From an uncultured Chloroflexota bacterium (GTDB lineage: Bacteria > Chloroflexota > Dehalococcoidia > UBA2979), in assembly GCA_902827055.1 (NCBI GenBank), contig CADEHD010000019.1:1-15429 (forward strand): a stretch of DNA of 15,429 nucleotides. The letters run 5' to 3'. Position 1 is the stretch's first letter. Each line of letters begins with the position of its first letter. The position numbers and the translations under genes are program-made. The notes beneath the pieces are model-generated. The model saw only the letters and a program-made list of their open reading frames with translations, searched no databases and had not been told where the DNA came from. Below, piece after piece: positions 13,681 to 15,429 of this stretch.

Positions 13681-13718
13681 CCACGCTCTCCGCAGGGCGC
13701 TCCTGGAAGGCGGCACCG

Positions 13719-14957
13719 GTGCCTGTCGAGCACCCCGATTGGCTCGAGTGGATCCCCGGCGGCGGCGTCACGTCGCCCCGAGGCTGGCGCGCGGGGGCGA
13801 CCTTCGCGGGCATCAAGACCTACGGCGAGGAGCCGCGCTTCGATCTCGGGATCCTGGCCTCCGATCGGCCCGCCGCCGTGGCGGGGGTCTTCACGAAGAA
13901 CCGGGTGTTCGGCCCCGCCGTCGCCCTCGATCGCGCGCGCGTCGCCAATGGGCGAGGGCAGGCGATCGTGGCGAACTCGGGCTGCTCGAACACAGTGACG
14001 GGGGAACAGGGGGAGCGCGACGCACGGCGGATGACGGCTCTCGTCGCGAGCAGCCTCGGCATCCCCGAGGAGGATGTGCTGGTGGCGTCGACGGGCGTCA
14101 TCGGACGCCACCTGCCGATGCACCTCGTGGAGCCGGGCCTCGGGGCGATCGCCCTGGCCGACGACGGCGGCGCGGCGTTCGCGCGCGCGATCATGACCAC
14201 GGACACGCGCCCGAAGTCGCACGCGGCGACGTTCGCGGGCGCGGACGGCACGCGCTACACGGTGGGCGGCGTGGCCAAGGGGTCCGGGATGGTGCATCCG
14301 GACATGGCAACGGTGTTCTGCTTCCTCACGACGGACGCGCCGGCGGCGGCGGGCTGGTTGCGGCAGACGCTCGCGGCCGTGGCGGACGTCTCGATCAACA
14401 TGGTCGACGTCGACATGGACACGTCCACGAGCGACACCATGCTGCTGCTCGCCAACGGGGCGGCGGGCGGGACGCCGATCGACGACGGGCACGCGGATGC
14501 CCCTCGATTGCGCGCGGCGCTCGAGGCGGTGGCGGTCGAGCTGGCTCGCGACCTGGCCCGCGACGGCGAGGGCGCCGAGACGCTCATCGAGGTCCGCGCC
14601 TGCGGCGCCGCAACGGTGGACGACGCGCGTCGCGCGGCACGCACCGTGGCCTCGTCACCCCTCGTGAAGACGATGGTCACGGGTCGGGACGCCAACCTCG
14701 GGCGAGTGCTGGCCGCGGTCGGACGCTCGGGCGCGGACATGGATCCGGCGCGGGCGAGCGTGTGGATCGGTGAGCACGCGGCCTTCGAGCGCGGCGCGCC
14801 CTCGGCGGTGGCCTACGACGTCATCTCGCGGGCGATGGACGCGCCCGAGGTGGTGATCCGGGTCGACCTCGGCACCGGCGGGTCCGGCGAGGCCGTCGCG
14901 TGGGGCTGCGATCTGACCGAGGGCTACGTGCGCATCAACGCGGACTACACCACCTGA
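13719..14957 (+). CDS. argJ: Arginine biosynthesis bifunctional protein ArgJ (ornithine acetyltransferase)
   Basis: 412 aa from the GTG at 13719, with GGAAGG eight nt upstream. It transfers acetyl from N-acetylornithine to glutamate in the cyclic arginine pathway, and in many members also makes N-acetylglutamate from acetyl-CoA. The precursor cleaves itself before a conserved Thr: here KGSGMVHPDMATV puts the cut between Ala197 and Thr198, with Thr198 the nucleophile. ASTGVIGRHLP (123-133) and the C-terminus YVRINADYTT are family marks. The SGNANA-type loop reads ANSGCSNTVTG (85-95), a divergent form. The gene is followed after 93 nt by argB on the same strand. Mono- versus bifunctionality cannot be told from sequence. 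Confidence 0.97.
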   Translation: MPVEHPDWLEWIPGGGVTSPRGWRAGATFAGIKTYGEEPRFDLGILASDRPAAVAGVFTKNRVFGPAVALDRARVANGRGQAIVANSGCSNTVTGEQGERDARRMTALVASSLGIPEEDVLVASTGVIGRHLPMHLVEPGLGAIALADDGGAAFARAIMTTDTRPKSHAATFAGADGTRYTVGGVAKGSGMVHPDMATVFCFLTTDAPAAAGWLRQTLAAVADVSINMVDVDMDTSTSDTMLLLANGAAGGTPIDDGHADAPRLRAALEAVAVELARDLARDGEGAETLIEVRACGAATVDDARRAARTVASSPLVKTMVTGRDANLGRVLAAVGRSGADMDPARASVWIGEHAAFERGAPSAVAYDVISRAMDAPEVVIRVDLGTGGSGEAVAWGCDLTEGYVRINADYTT

Positions 14958-14968
14958 GCGCCCCGCCC

Positions 14969-14992
14969 GCCGCGCCTCGGACGTAGCGCGGC
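14969..14992 (+). other. Hairpin in the argJ-argB gap
   Basis: GCCGCGC, a 10-nt loop, then GCGCGGC: a perfect 7-bp stem 11 nt after the argJ stop and 58 nt before argB. There is no U-tract. It may shape relative expression of the two genes; it is not a clear terminator. Confidence 0.35.
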
Positions 14993-15050
14993 CTCGGCGT
15001 CGGCGCCGCCCCGGTTCCAATGCCCATCCGTGTGAGTGTGGAGGTATGCC

Positions 15051-15429
15051 ATGCCAGCCAGCGCCGCGACCGTGATCAAGATCGGCGGGTCCACGCTGGG
15101 CGCCGAGGACACGACACTCGAGGACGTGGCGGCGCTCCAGCGCAGCGGCGAACGCGTGGTGGTGGTCCACGGCGGCGGAGCGATGATCACGGACTGGCTC
15201 GACAAGATGCAGGTCCGCTCCGAGTTCGTGGACGGGTTGCGATCGACCAGCGCCGAGGCCCTCGACGTGGTGGTGGCGGTCCTCCGCGGTGTCATCAACG
15301 CGCAGCTCGTGGCGCAGCTGGGCGCCCTCGGGGCCCGCGCGATCGGCCTCTGTGGCGTGGATGGCGGGCTGGTCCGGGCGGAGCGCTATGACGCGCGCCT
15401 GGGGTACGTCGGCCAGATCACGGGGGTCG
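15051..15429 (+). CDS. argB: Acetylglutamate kinase ArgB, 5' part (runs off window)
   Basis: 126 codons from the ATG at 15051, which has GGAGGT five nt upstream. The kinase phosphorylates N-acetylglutamate, the second step of arginine synthesis. Visible amino-acid-kinase marks are VIKIGGSTLG (Lys10, Gly12-Gly13-Ser14, phosphate binding) and VVVVHGGGAMI (His40-Gly43, acyl-amino acid binding), then EFVDGLRSTSAEALDVV and GLCGVDGGLVRAERYD. The usual Gly-Leu-Arg-Val-Thr segment reads Gly-Leu-Arg-Ser-Thr. A LysZ-type kinase is possible by sequence, but the argJ neighbour supports ArgB. About half of the protein (usual length ~250-300 aa) lies beyond the window. Confidence 0.94.
   Translation, partial: MPASAATVIKIGGSTLGAEDTTLEDVAALQRSGERVVVVHGGGAMITDWLDKMQVRSEFVDGLRSTSAEALDVVVAVLRGVINAQLVAQLGALGARAIGLCGVDGGLVRAERYDARLGYVGQITGV

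Noticed and set aside
13586..13816. N-terminal extension of the acetyltransferase up to 13816
   Set aside because: It would overlap the start of argJ and the shared promoter gap; the GTG at 13585 has a strong ribosome binding site and starts at the first family residue.
1..15429. Mobile elements, CRISPR, prophage or defence genes
   Set aside because: No transposase, integrase, repeat-spacer array, tRNA-linked junction or known defence domain was found; the gene content is housekeeping or metabolic.

Overview
The window is GC-rich (roughly 70 % by eye) and gene-dense, with short intergenic gaps, several 4-bp start/stop overlaps and frequent GTG starts. It looks like ordinary chromosome of a free-living bacterium. 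A CIRCE/HrcA-type groEL, an LprG-like lipoprotein next to a DHA2 drug/lipid exporter, an Ahb-type siroheme decarboxylase and a selenoprotein SelD together suggest a Chloroflexota-like lineage (Thermomicrobia or Dehalococcoidia relatives). An actinobacterial relative cannot be excluded. This placement is inference; the window contains no rRNA or other decisive marker. I saw no insertion sequence, CRISPR array, tRNA or rRNA.

Region 1 (1-4644, all minus strand) is a heme block. An aldo/keto reductase, a fused AhbA-AhbB-type siroheme decarboxylase and a HemQ/ChdC-type coproheme decarboxylase are joined by ATGA and GTGA overlaps. The HemQ start is preceded by an 11-nt full match to the anti-Shine-Dalgarno sequence. 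Upstream on the same strand is a soluble chemoreceptor with an N-terminal heme-binding globin domain (HemAT type). The operon therefore joins the first step of the siroheme-dependent heme route to the last step of the coproporphyrin-dependent route, and it lies beside a likely heme-based gas sensor.

Region 2 (4645-7760) holds a crotonase-family enzyme that lacks both hydratase glutamates (minus strand). It is divergent from a solitary groEL (plus strand) that has a perfect CIRCE operator and ends at a strong 13-bp hairpin terminator.

Region 3 (7819-12213) has a small unrecognised protein and an alpha/beta hydrolase on the plus strand. These converge, sharing a CTAG stop overlap, with a minus-strand operon selD - LprG-like lipoprotein - DHA2 MFS exporter. 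SelD is itself a selenoprotein: an in-frame UGA occupies the catalytic Cys position and is followed by a hairpin that fits the bacterial SECIS consensus. The real start is a GTG upstream of that UGA, so a standard annotation would truncate the gene and remove the active site. The lipoprotein/MFS pair resembles the mycobacterial LprG-P55 (Rv1411c-Rv1410c) lipid and drug export pair.

Region 4 (12293-15429) has an endonuclease III (plus), a PAT-type GNAT acetyltransferase (minus), and then argJ and the start of argB (plus), two arginine biosynthesis genes that probably share a transcript.
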